Origin: Flaccisagitta enflata
Lineage: Eukaryota > Chaetognatha > Sagittoidea > Aphragmophora
Assembly (NCBI GenBank): GCA_965153355.1
Contig: OZ231126.1
Location: forward strand, 75,082,001 to 75,146,000
DNA length: 64,000 nt
Reading direction: 5' to 3'
In this document: positions 1 to 11,145 of the stretch, one piece after another
Layout: every line of letters begins with the position of its first letter
Position numbering within the stretch: the stretch's first letter is position 1
The notes under the pieces: model-generated
The model's input: only the letters and a program-made list of their open reading frames with translations
The model's database searches: none
What the model was told of the DNA's origin: nothing
Made by a program: the position numbers and the translations under genes

Positions 1-310
1 GTTGAACGGCTTTTGATTCCCCCCCCCCCCTGGTCTTTGATTTTCTTCCCCGCTCAGTTGAAAAACTGTTTGATTTTCTACCCCATAGAGTATAGATACA
101 GTATAAATATTGTCAGAATAGTGTAGAATAGTATTTTAGGAGCCAAATACTATATTTTGGAACTGTCAAAAGTGTAAAATCTTCTAGAATTGTGTTTTTT
201 CTTCTTTTCCACCCTTTGATTTTCTTCCCCGACTCCAAACCTTATGATTTTGTTCCCCCATGGGGGGGGGGAAGGGAATGCTCCACTTTAAGCACGCCTG
301 GCCGGGAATG
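1..310. repeat. Dispersed T-rich repeat, copy 1
   Basis: No gene is visible. The stretch repeats phrases built on tttgattttcttccccg and contains the segment caaaagtgtaaaat. The same phrases in the same order recur at about 15700-16030, so this is one of two copies of a dispersed repeat of unknown class. Confidence 0.5.
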
Positions 311-420
311 GCATGCATTTGTGGCCCAGTTGTGAATTGGTGATTGAGGTCGTGGCCGGGAATTGGTTTGTCAACGTAGGTAGGACCGTAGCGCACAACC
401 CTCTTCCACACCCCATCCCC

Positions 421-547
<127 letters not shown>

Positions 548-772
548 GCAGTAACTCGAATATGCGCAATTGCGCATTACACACTTTTCGACTCGATTAT
601 CACGGACCCAGGGCCGGACAGACCGACAGTTAGACAAGTAAATTTATATTGTCGCGAGTTCGCGACTTAAAAAAAAAGTGGATGAAATGAAGTAATGGCG
701 CGGAAACCCTTGACTTTCTTTCCTTCATTTTCGTTTTCAATGGATGAATAACGACCTCGGTTTAGTAAAAGC

Positions 773-1016
773 ACCATGTGGCAATGGCAATGGCTTGTGC
801 CAATAGCGGGTCCCATGTGGCAATGGCTTGTAGCAATGGTAGGTCCAATGTGGCAATGGCAATGGCTTGTGCCAATAGCGGGTCCCATGTGGCAATGGCT
901 TGTAGCAATGGTAGGTCCAATGTGGCAATGGCAAGGGACAATGGTAGGTCTCATGTTGCAATGGCAATGGTATGGCTTGTGGCAATGGTAGGTATCATGT
1001 GGCAATGGCAATGCCA
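773..1016. repeat. Minisatellite built on GGCAATGG
   Basis: Tandem array with a higher-order unit of about 70 bp. The unit alternates two half-units, one with ttgtgccaatagcgggtcc and the other with ttgtagcaatggtaggtcc. About two full units are followed by a diverged third. No coding evidence. Confidence 0.85.
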
Positions 1017-1019
1017 TGA

Positions 1020-1057
1020 TTCTAGCGTGGATTAGCGATGAAATTCAGTTAAATCAT
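1020..1057. repeat. Copy of intron sequence flanking the 1477-1563 exon
   Basis: The segment gattctagc ... gattagcgatgaa ... aaatca is a diverged copy of positions 1430-1473, just downstream (minus strand) of the donor of the exon at 1477-1563. The two copies bracket the ATC microsatellite. Confidence 0.6.
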
Positions 1058-1081
1058 CATCATCATCATCATAATCATCAA

Positions 1082-1127
<46 letters not shown>

Positions 1128-1292
1128 GTCATCCTCATCGTCATCATCACCATCACCATCACCATTAACATCAACGTCATCATCATTATCATCATCATCA
1201 TCATCCTCATCATCATCATTATTATTATCATCATTATCATCATCATCATCAACATCATCATCATCATCTTAATCTAATCATCATCTTAATCT

Positions 1293-1341
<49 letters not shown>

Positions 1342-1354
1342 TTAATCTTATCAA

Positions 1355-1400
<46 letters not shown>
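1054..1400. repeat. (ATC)n microsatellite
   Basis: About 350 bp of ATC/ATT triplets with interruptions. It lies in the intron or flank to the left of the exon at 1477-1563. Confidence 0.95.
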
Positions 1401-1476
1401 TGTGCACATCCTCAAAAGTCAATCCACAGCGATTCTAGCATTGATATTGATTAGCGATGAAGATCCGTCAAATCAC

Positions 1477-1563
1477 CTCTTTGGTTTTGATTCTTGCCAT
1501 GATTTTCTGAGCTTCTCCAGCTGCGTGAGCTAGATTTGGTCCCTCGCGACCTTCTGCAAAAAC
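1477..1563 (-). CDS. Exon 3 of unrecognised minus-strand gene
   Basis: On the minus strand an acceptor (cccatcacag) precedes 87 bases, 29 codons with no stop, followed by the donor gtgatt. The peptide starts VFAEGREGPNLAHAAGEAQK and ends IMARIKTKE. It enters and leaves in phase 0, matching the phase-0 end of the exon at 1950-2059. No domain was recognised. The gene must continue left of the window because no stop or 3' end follows. The exon call rests on junctions, phase and non-repetitive peptide composition. Confidence 0.6.
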
Positions 1564-1599
1564 CTGTGATGGGAAATAATGATGAAGATGATGAGGGAG

Positions 1600-1602
1600 G
1601 TA

Positions 1603-1676
<74 letters not shown>

Positions 1677-1757
1677 GATTAGATAAATATGATGATTTTG
1701 ATGATGATGATGATAAAGATTACGATGATGATGATGATGATGATAATGATAATGATA

Positions 1758-1811
<54 letters not shown>

Positions 1812-1831
1812 AGATAAAGATGATGTTGTTG

Positions 1832-1863
<32 letters not shown>

Positions 1864-1875
1864 GATGATGATGTA
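1600..1875. repeat. (GAT)n microsatellite
   Basis: About 275 bp of interrupted GAT triplets filling most of the intron between the minus-strand exons at 1477-1563 and 1950-2059. Confidence 0.95.
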
Positions 1876-1884
1876 GATGATGTA

Positions 1885-1936
1885 GGAGTCTTTGTCTACC
1901 TAATTAAGAATCAGACATCCTGACGTCACAAACCTG
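1885..1936 (-). repeat. Duplicate of exon 2 tail and donor region
   Basis: Diverged copy, offset 70 bp, of the 3' part of the exon at 1950-2059. The words gtctttg, cctaatt, gacatcctgacgtcac occur in the same order. It sits directly beside the GAT microsatellite. The donor position is not preserved as a clean GTGAGT. Confidence 0.75.
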
Positions 1937-1949
1937 ATGCTCAACTCAC

Positions 1950-2059
1950 CTGTAGCAGTCTTTGCCGTCCTAATTGAGAATCTGACATCCTGACGTCACC
2001 AACTCGTCTGCTTCCGGTGACGATGATTGGTCCAAAAATGGAAGTCGTTCGATTTGAGC
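1950..2059 (-). CDS. Exon 2 of unrecognised minus-strand gene
   Basis: A 110-base exon with an excellent donor (CAG followed by gtgagt). The acceptor (ctctttaag) is less typical. Entering in phase 1, it joins the G left by exon 1 to make a Gly codon. It then reads SNRTTSIFGPIIVTGSRR and ends with LGRQRLLQ in phase 0, fitting exon 3. The frame is open only in this phase combination. No family was recognised. The tail of the exon is duplicated at 1885-1936. Confidence 0.55.
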
Positions 2060-2244
2060 CTTAAAGAGGACGCAATATTTCACTCATAATTATGATGAGA
2101 ATCGGTTGCGTTTAGCTCTTTCTTTTCATTCATCCTTATTACTTAAAGCTGAACCATTAATCTTTTTTAGACGTTGGGTACGAATCAGGTTTACTGATTC
2201 AGGGGGCACTTGGGAAAGTTGGGCCATTTCCTGACTGGGATGAT

Positions 2245-2249
<5 letters not shown>

Positions 2250-2319
<70 letters not shown>

Positions 2320-2325
2320 TCCTTA
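2250..2325. repeat. (CT)n microsatellite at a splice donor
   Basis: CT tract that reads as (GA)n on the minus strand and starts about 10 bases after the donor of exon 1 of the minus-strand gene. Confidence 0.95.
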
Positions 2326-2332
2326 AGATAAC

Positions 2333-2849
2333 CTGTTGCGTTTATGATCGCTTCAACTGTATCTGGGTTGCCCCCGCTTCCTGCTCCTCCTGCTCCTCCT
2401 CCATCCACGCCTCTGCCATCTGACGGTACAATTCTTCTGCTCCTTCTTTGCTGTTCCTCCTCCATTTCTTCCATAGCCTCCTCCATAGTCTGCATGATAT
2501 GGGCGTAGACACCCTCTCCATCGGGAGCTGGTAATTCACGGACTATTGGAGCGGAAGCAGTTTGGGCAGTTGAGTCGGAATTTGCAGTCGACAATTGACG
2601 AACTGATGGAGAGGAAGCAGTTCGGGCAGTTGAGGTGGGATTTGCAGCTGCGTTTGAAGCGGAGTTGGAGGCTGCATTTGAAGCCGCATTTGTCGCTGTG
2701 CTTGAAGCTGCATTCGCTGTTGTCTTTGCCGCTGAATTTGCTGTTGCCTTTGCTGCGGCAGGCATGACATTGACCCACGCTGGACGCGGTCGCAAAGGAC
2801 GTTTTTTTGGGCGCGAATTTTGAAAGCCGAATTCCTGAAAATCCTCCAT
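2333..2849 (-). CDS. Exon 1 of unrecognised minus-strand gene
   Basis: Begins with ATG (MEDFQEFGFQNSRPKKRPLR) and runs 172 codons plus one base to a donor CAG|gttatc. Roughly residues 30-90 are Ala/Ser/Asn/Thr-rich. An acidic helix-like stretch near residues 120-135 (MQTMEEAMEEMEEEQQ) is followed by a Gly-rich linker and DTVEAIINAT. If the donor is skipped the frame would run into an Arg-Glu repeat encoded by the GA microsatellite, which is judged intronic. The basic N terminus would suit a nuclear or RNA-associated protein, but that is inference. The start codon was chosen as the first ATG before conserved-looking sequence; 5' exons could exist. Confidence 0.55.
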
Positions 2850-3225
2850 TTCTTTCTTTGTTTTGTTTTGGTTTTTGTTTTTTTTTCCACTCGCCTTCTT
2901 TTTCTTCTGTTCCTTCTTTTCTTTTACTTTCTGTCTTTCCCGTAAAAAAATTTCTTTGATTCTTTATCTTCTCGTAACTACCAATAATGTTGATTTCCAC
3001 TGATACACATTTGCTTTGTTGGAATAGCGTTGATTTAATATAATTAATGAGACCAATATGAATATTATCAAAATAACTGTTCTGACCTGTACTCATGAAA
3101 TAAGCCGTACCCGCGTATCCTCATCTAATTTCGTGGGAAAATTAGAAACTTTTTATCAGTTACTAAAGGCTCAAAGTAGCGGTAGTTGAATGGTTTTGAC
3201 AGATCTACCGACCTGCCTGCCAAAG
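2850..3225. other. 5' flank of the minus-strand gene
   Basis: AT-rich sequence with no convincing exon. It probably contains the 5' leader and promoter of the gene starting at 2849, but no definite promoter motif was identified. Confidence 0.3.
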
Positions 3226-3515
3226 AACAAGGCCGTATACACGGCTACCCTAATCGCTCGCGGGTGGGAAGGGGCAGTGATAAAAAAGACTACCCAAACA
3301 TTTTGACAGGAACAGTAAGGCAAGATACGCCCATAAACGCCTGAAAACCGAATTGTTAGGGACGGACCGACCAACCGACGGACATAGCGAGTTAAAGAGT
3401 CGCGTTCAAACGAATCAACTGTGCAGCAGGCCAACAGACGACCAAGTAACTAGACGGACCAACCGACCAACAGACGGATGGACAAACCGACGATCGGGTT
3501 TTCGAGTTGTCGATG
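3226..3515 (-). mobile_element. Dispersed element with palindromic ends, degenerate copy
   Basis: Minus-strand orientation: starts aacaaggccgtatacacggc and contains the gtgggaaggggcagtg core and a GACGGACC/GACCAACC tract typical of the family. The left-terminal palindrome is eroded. Confidence 0.6.
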
Positions 3516-3690
3516 AATGCGGATGTTACGACCAATATCTCTGATTGATAGAATGAAAATGAAATGTACAACTGAAGCAGAAAAAAAAAACAGAGTTCTC
3601 CTGGAAATTAGATGTGAGCTTCGTTATCGTATTCGTTATCGAAACCTTTTAATGCAGAATTAGTTCCGTAACGAACGAGGTCTTCATTCA

Positions 3691-3692
3691 TT

Positions 3693-3781
<89 letters not shown>

Positions 3782-3791
3782 GAGAGAGAGA
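3691..3791. repeat. (GA)n microsatellite
   Basis: About 100 bp of nearly pure GA in the Piezo intron upstream of the exon at 4264. Confidence 0.97.
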
Positions 3792-3942
3792 CGTTGCGAA
3801 ATGAATTTCGATTTCATCCCATAACATTACCACCTGAGTTACCATCCCACTTCATCGTCAAGCCTCCCTCTTTCCCAACCTCCTCCCCACACGAATTTCA
3901 CAACAACCGTTCTTTTATTAAACCGATCGAATTTGTGTTTCT

Positions 3943-3948
<6 letters not shown>

Positions 3949-4021
<73 letters not shown>
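3949..4021. repeat. (GA)n microsatellite
   Basis: About 73 bp pure GA, second tract upstream of the Piezo exon at 4264. Confidence 0.97.
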
Positions 4022-4022
<1 letters not shown>

Positions 4023-4263
4023 AAGCGAGAGCTTGTGAAACTATGGGGAATGATCGATTATTATCTTTAACTAAAGATCTTGAAATAGTAAACTAAGGAT
4101 ATGGTAATGGCAACGTCAAGTTAGTTTGTATGTTTGCAGATTTTACAAAGTATTCTTTTTAATGATGATTTCCATAGCCCTTGACGTTAAGTGTCTCTCT
4201 ACTTACTTGTTCTCCCTTTCTCTCCCCGCCTCCCACTATTCCCACCCCTCTCCCTCGCTGCAG

Positions 4264-4391
4264 CTATCCGTTCGGGCGATTTTTACATGTTCGAAGAAGA
4301 TTCCGACGTTGAGGATGCTGACACGGCAGCTTCCGTTGAAGACCCCGTCGAGCCAGACGATGACAAGAACAAAAAGCTGGGACCTCTTCAG
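4264..4391 (+). CDS. piezo: Piezo channel, exon 1 of window (end of beam / start of clasp linker)
   Basis: A polypyrimidine tract and acceptor (ctcgctgcag) lead into IRSGDFYMFEEDS, followed by an acidic stretch ending KKLGPLQ at a perfect donor (CAG|gtgagt). Animal Piezo proteins have a closely similar IRAGDYY-type segment with Glu/Asp runs just before the intracellular clasp region; this comparison is from memory of the family. Entry phase is 1 and exit phase 0. Earlier Piezo exons, encoding most of the blade, must lie left of the window. Piezo is a trimeric mechanically gated cation channel of the plasma membrane; this part is cytoplasmic. Confidence 0.75.
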
Positions 4392-5271
<880 letters not shown>

Positions 5272-7638
5272 TTCTCTCAGTATCCTTATGACTATTCATT
5301 CGAGAGTTTCTCTCGCGATTCTTCGGAAGATGGCGCGGACGACGATTTTTGCCCTGTTGGAGTCACCAGCTTTGATTCTTATCAGCAAAACAGCAACGAG
5401 GATCAAGATTACCATCATCACCATCGTAATCATCATCGAGATATCCATCATCATGATCATCATCATCACCATCATCATCGTCATCGTCATTATTATTCAA
5501 GTCATCGTCAACGTCGTCGTCATTTCCCTGTGGATTTTTCCTCCTCTGAGACCGGAAATCTTCTCCTGTCACCTTCTGGTCCATCTTTTATGACCACGAG
5601 TCCACTCTCCATCCCTTATTTCGTCACCCCGACGACAGTCACCCCGACACCCGTCACTCACCTCGGAGGAGCCTCATCACCCTCCATGATCATTCTGTCA
5701 CCGTTTGTCACCACCCCAACTACGACTTCGTTCGTCTCCCCGATCGTTACCCCTTCAACGCCCGTCGTCACCCCGGCTTCTGATCCACGGCGATTTTCAC
5801 CGCAAATCGAAATGATTCCCGAGTCTATGGATGAATTAGATGAAGGCGACGACGACAAAGACGACGTCAAAGACGACGTCAAAGACGACGTCAAAGACGA
5901 CGACGATAATGAAGGGAATGTAAACGATGACGACGCCGTTGGGGAGGGATCCACTGACGCTGCTACCGTGTATTATGGATCAGTCTATCCCGGCTATCTC
6001 AAAAGTGATATTCGCGGTACTGATGAAAACGACTCCATAGACAAGCGTGACGGTGAGAATGATATTGAGCATGACGGCGGGAGCAACGTCAATCAAGACG
6101 AGGGAAAAACCAGGAGATTTCCAACGTGGGTAAATTTGGAATCTTCAAGCTCTCCCGACTGTTCATGGAAGTACGACTCGACTTCTCGTCTTGACAAAAC
6201 TGATGGTACTGAAGCTGGCGACGGAGCCCAATTAGAGCATGCTTTAGATGGAAGTAGTTCCTTCCAGAGAGAAATATTCGCCGCGGTTGAGACGGCGCCC
6301 GACGATTCTCCAATCACGACCCTTGATTGGCCGAGAGTAATAACAGTTTCTGACTGGCTACCAACAACCAGAAAAGCGGAAGCATCTGCTGATTGGCCAC
6401 CGGAAACAAAAACTGCGGAAGCATACTCTGATTGGCCATTGACAACAAAAACGGCCAACGCGCCCTCTGATTGGTCGGAAGCAGCTGACGCGCAAGTTTA
6501 TTGGCACCAAAGGCCAGCGACGCCGATTCCGTGCATTTGTCATCAAGACGCCGCACTTTTGCTGCATCCAGACACGTCCAGCGTGTCGTCAGCGAAGAGG
6601 GGGAAAACTGCTTCACTTTCCCCGTCTATGAGATCGGTCTTTAATGATGAAGAAAAGGAAGAGGAATACGATGATGATGAAGAAAAGGAGGACGATGAAA
6701 CTGTCTCGCAGATGGAGACGGACTTACGAGCGCGGTCGAAGTTCGAAGTGACGCAATCAGCGCCTGTTTCATTTGACGCCGGGGAAGAAACGGCTTTGAA
6801 CGCCCGTCCACCGGCTTTTGATGCCGCAGCCGCCCCGAGAATAGAACGTTCTCTTCATTCGGCGACATCCTCGCCGGCCAATGACCGGAAGTTCAAATCT
6901 CCGTCTTCAACAACAACGAATGCCTCTTCTCACCGATTCCGTCCTCGACCTCGTCCACGTACTTTGAGTGCCATGGTGCCAGAGCCGTCGACGAAATCCA
7001 GTTGCCGTTGCAGTTGCCGCCGATCGGAGGCTGCTGGCAGTTGCTGCGAATGCTGCATCGGCGGTGGCGAGGAAAAACTTTCCTCGCCGGCGTTGTCCGA
7101 CCAAGGAGCATTTGCATGTGCGAGACAATGTAAAGCGGCTTCTAATGAATATTTTGATGATGATGACGATGATATAGAAGAGAAGGAGGAGGAGAAGGAC
7201 GAGAAAGGCTCGCTTTTTCTTCGTCGAGATCCGCGACGACTTCAACGGCAATTGAGTCATGTGACCAACTCTGCTTCCGTTCCATCGGGAATCGTGGCAT
7301 CCACAGACGGGAGCGTCAGGTCGAAGCAGCACCAACCAAGACCGATGCTGCAGAGACAATATTCGGAACAGCAACGACAGAAGCAGAAGCAGCCGTCCAC
7401 CCGAAAGCGCGGCAAGCAGTCGGCGCCGAGTGCTGATTTCAATCAGGCCAACGGCACTGTCGCTTATACACGCCACGGCTCTGACACTCCAACAGCAGCT
7501 ACTCCCGCAGCAACTCCTGCAGCAACTCGACCAGTCTCTGATTCTTCTCGAAGTCTACATCCTCAATTCGAAATGCAAATGCAGCAGGATTGGCCGAGAG
7601 GAATCAGGATATCAGAGAGTCTGAGCAGAGTCACCAAG
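5272..7638 (+). CDS. piezo: Piezo channel, giant clasp-linker exon
   Basis: One uninterrupted phase-0 to phase-0 exon of 789 codons, from acceptor tttatttcag (an alternative AG lies 9 bases further in) to donor AAG|gtctgt. It follows IRSGDFYMFEEDS in the order expected of Piezo, but the sequence is compositionally biased and looks disordered. Near residues 45-85 there is a His-rich stretch. Ser/Thr/Pro-rich repeats (VTPTTVTPTPVT) follow, then an Asp/Lys stretch with KDDVKDDVKDDVKDDDD. A 13-residue tandem repeat built on SDWP is at 6352-6475. Cys-rich (CRCSCRR, CCECC), acidic and Gln/Arg-rich stretches come next, and it ends DWPRGIRISESLSRVTK. Mouse Piezo1 has, as recalled, nothing of this length here. 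Assignment to Piezo rests on position, phase and strand, not on similarity within the exon. Confidence 0.65.
6324..6475 (+). repeat. 39-bp coding repeat (SDWP repeat) inside Piezo exon 2
   Basis: The words gattgg/gactgg occur at 6324, 6352, 6391, 6430 and 6469; the last four are exactly 39 bp apart, giving 13-residue units with DW and TKTA. The first copy carries gattggccgagag, identical over 13 bases to the start of the DWPRG mini-exon unit at the exon's 3' end. Confidence 0.85.
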
Positions 7639-7746
<108 letters not shown>

Positions 7747-7762
7747 CATGGTTATGCTACAG

Positions 7763-7813
7763 GATTGGCCCAGAGGAATCAGTAAATCAAAGAGTCTGAG
7801 TAGAGTAACCAAG
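7763..7813 (+). pseudogene. Mini-exon copy 2 (DWPRGI unit), donor lost
   Basis: A 51-base in-frame copy of the last 17 codons of the giant Piezo exon (DWPRGISKSKSLSRVTK), preceded by an intact acceptor gctacag. The next bases after AAG are gg instead of gt, so it could not be spliced as an internal exon at this position. Confidence 0.7.
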
Positions 7814-7971
<158 letters not shown>

Positions 7972-7985
7972 TGATTATGCTACAG

Positions 7986-8036
7986 GATTGGCCAAGAGGA
8001 ATCAGCAAATCAAAGAGTCTCAGTAGAGTAACCAAA
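7986..8036 (+). CDS. piezo: Mini-exon copy 3 (DWPRGI unit), possibly spliced in Piezo
   Basis: Second 51-base copy of the terminal 17 codons of the giant exon, again DWPRGISKSKSLSRVTK. It has an acceptor gctacag and a donor AAA|gtctgc. Being phase 0 on both sides and a multiple of three, it could be included as an alternative mini-exon without breaking the Piezo frame. Whether it is expressed cannot be told from sequence. Confidence 0.4.
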
Positions 8037-8109
8037 GTCTGCTGTTGTTGTTGTTGCTGTTGCCATTGTTGTTGTTGTTGCTGTTGTTGTTGTTGTTGTT
8101 GTTGTTGTA
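8037..8109. repeat. (GTT)n microsatellite
   Basis: Interrupted GTT/GCT tract after mini-exon copy 3. Confidence 0.9.
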
Positions 8110-8134
8110 GTGATTACCGTATTTTTAGATGCGT

Positions 8135-8215
8135 CAACGCATCTCTATAAGAGACTTTGTCCGTCCATCTGTCCATCGGTTGGTTGGTCGGACGGTTGGT
8201 CCGTGGTGATCGAGT
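8135..8215 (+). mobile_element. Left end of a dispersed palindrome-ended element
   Basis: Hairpin start gatgcgtcaacgcatc, then ctctataagagactttgtccgtcc, as in other family members. A right end was not found before the foldback element at 8385, which may have interrupted it. Confidence 0.5.
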
Positions 8216-8384
8216 TGAGGATGATGGAAATGCATAGAATCTGGGAAATATCTCAGATTATTGCATCATTCCACAAGGTTGATGCAATATTGCATCATTC
8301 CACAAGGTTAATGCAATATTGCATCATTCTTAACAAGCTAAGCCGCATGTGGATGCATCGTTGTACCCCTCGGGAACTTGTTCT

Positions 8385-9507
8385 AACTAGTCATCCAAGG
8401 ATCGCACATGGTCAGCGGTACCCGATGCCCTGCTGAGTGATCAAGTGAAGAAGTGGAGTGAGAGCAGGGCAGCGGCCCCAAAGGGCCGATGTCCTGTAGA
8501 ACACAGGGGGGAATTTCGAGACGTCCGTCCGTCCTGAGGGGGCTCTAGATGGCTGATTTATGCCACTGAAGGTATATCTGAGGGTTGGAGAGCATAATTA
8601 AGGCTTGGAGAGCAGATTTGAGGTTTGGCGGGCTGGTTTTAAGCTTGGAGGGCTAATTGAAGGTCTGGAGGGCAGATTTGAGGTCTGGGAGGCAGATTTA
8701 GGGCATGGGAGGGGGCTGATTTGAAGCCAAGAGGGCTGATTTTAGGCCTGGAGGGCTAAATTGAGTCCTGGGAGGGCTAATTTGAGGCCTTGATGGTCAA
8801 CGGGGGGGGGGGGGACGGAAGGACGGACGGAAGGACGGACGGAAGGACGGAAGGACGGACGTCTCAAATTTCCCCCCTGTGTTCTACAGGACATCGGCCC
8901 TTTGGGGCCGCTGCCCAAAAAGTGCCCTGGGCGCTTTTGAAATTGAAATATAGCGTTGCTTTTTGGGCAGCGGCCCCAAAGGGCCGATGTCCTGTAGGAC
9001 ACAGGGGGGAATTTCCAGACGTCCGTCCTTCCGTCCTTCCGTCCCCCCCCCCGATGGGCCATTGAGGCCTCATATCCTCACTCTCAGGCCTGATTTAGGC
9101 CCTCTTAGCCCTCCAGGCCTCAAATCAGCTCTCTGGGCCTCAAATCAGCTCTCCAGGCCTCAAATCAGCTCTCAAGGCCTCAAATCCGCTCTCCAGACCT
9201 CAAATCAGCATTCCAGGCCCCAAATCAGCCCTCCAGGCCTCAAATCTGCCCCCAAGGCCTAAGTTCTACCCCCAGACTTCAAATCTATTCTTCAGGCATA
9301 AATCTTCCCCCAGACCTCAAACCCAGCCTCAATTACCTCTTAGGCCTGCTATATTCCCCCTCAGAACGTCTGGAAATTCCCCCCTGTGTCCTACAGGACA
9401 TCGGCCCTTTGGGGCCGCTGCCCTGCTCTCACTCCACTACTTCACTTGATCACCCCAAGCAGGGCATCGGGTACCGCTGACCATGTGCGATCCTTGGATG
9501 ACTAGTT
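8385..9507. mobile_element. 1.1-kb foldback element with about 140-bp inverted ends
   Basis: Left arm starts aactagtcatccaaggatcg and runs through gggcagcggccccaaagggc; the right arm is its reverse complement, ending ccttggatgactagtt at 9507. The internal part holds two further inverted copies of the ggccgatgtcctgtag motif (about 8870-9040) and many CTCAGGCCTCAAATCAGC-like units in both orientations. No protein-coding capacity is apparent. Confidence 0.8.
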
Positions 9508-10792
9508 AACCCTCCAATTAGTGCCCCCTTTGTATTGTAGATGAACTGTCATTTGGTTGTATCCCTCACATGCATATCTTCCGCTAGCTGCGTTATTTCT
9601 TGTAAGAAAAAAAAAATTGTTGAGGGTGGCAAAAAAAAAGTGATTTCTGTGTAAAATTGCATCAGGAATCCATTTTTGATGTTTTTAGGGCCCTACGAGG
9701 GGGCCCCTAGAAACGCACCAAAAAAAACAGCCAAAAATAGCCTATTTTGGCTATTTTTGTTGAAAATTTTTTGCTTTATGAGACCCCAACCCCCAAATTT
9801 TTTTGGTGGTAATACTTCTTGATGTAAGAGACTGAAAAAAAAATGATCATGATGGTAAGTGATGGTTGGGGTACCTAAAAAGGCCCAAAAAGGGCCCGTA
9901 AAACATAGAAATATCACTTTTTTATTCATTGCGCGTCTAAAAATGCTTGGATTCCTACAAAATTTGAAATGGAACTTCTCATTTTATGCAACAATCTTCC
10001 TGCAAAGTTTTGTGGCCACTTTTGAACAGCTTCATGTTGAAATTATGCTCCAAAAAACAAAATTTGGCCAAAAAAAAACCAATTTTTGAGTATTCTTACA
10101 TGAAAACACTATTTCAAGGTCCCTGAATCCAATTTTTTTTTTGAAAATGGTTAGTCATGCATCTTGAGAGATCCCAGAAAAAATTTCAGCAGATATTTCC
10201 AAAAAATGGCCGAGTTATTACGGTTCAAAATGACCTGGTAAATGAAAAAAAACACAATTTTGTAACTTCAAGGCTGTAGAACTGAAAAATTATACTAAAA
10301 GTACCTGGAAAATAGACAAATTAAAAAGAAAATGCATGGGGAATTCATTACTGGTGGTTTGGGGGCTCTACAAGGGGGCCCCTGGAAACACACCCCAAAA
10401 AAAAGCTAAAAATGGCCTATTTTGGCTATTTGTTGAGAAATTGTCTTGTTAAAAGAGACCCAATCCTTCCAAATTTGTTTGGGCTATACTTCTTGATGTA
10501 AGAGACTGATGGAAAGAGAATCATGATGGTAGATGATGGTTGGGGTACCTAAAAAGGCCCAAAAGGGGCCCGAAAAACATATAAATATCATTTTTTTATT
10601 CACTGCGCGTCCAAAAATGCTTGGATTCCAATAAAATTTGAAATGGAGATTCTCATTTTATGTAAAAAGCTTTTGAACAGATTCATGGTAAAATTATACT
10701 CAAAAAAACAAAATTTGCCCAAAAATAAGCCAATTTTTTAGTTTTCTCACATGTAGACACTATTTCAAGGTCATGGAATCCAATTTTTGTCG

Positions 10793-11145
10793 CGTGCACG
10801 CGACTCTACAACCTGCTTTGTCCGTCCCTCTGTCCGTCCGTCAGTCCGTTGGTCAAACATTATTCTTTTTATTACTTTTAGTTATTCTTAGTCATTTTAG
10901 GCCATTTTTAGTCATTCTAAGTCATTCTAAGTTATCGTAAGTCATTGTAAGTCATTTTGAGTCATTTTACATTATATCAAGTCGCTTATGTCAATTTGGT
11001 CAATTTAGTTGTATAAGTCATTTATCATCATTTTATGTCTTTTTAAGTTATTTTCAGTCATCTTAAGTCATTTTAAGTCAATTTGAGTCATCATAAGTTA
11101 TCTATGTCTGGCACGCGACTTATAGGTGTTGGCCTTGTATTTTCT
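10793..11145 (+). mobile_element. Dispersed palindrome-ended element with GTCATTTTAA repeats
   Basis: Starts gtcgcgtgcacgcgactcta, passes through the gtccgtc tract and a run of gtcattttaa-like decamers, and ends at ggcacgcgacttataggtgttggccttgt. It is inserted in the larger foldback element. Left GTCGCGTGC and right GCACGCGAC are reverse complements. Confidence 0.75.
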
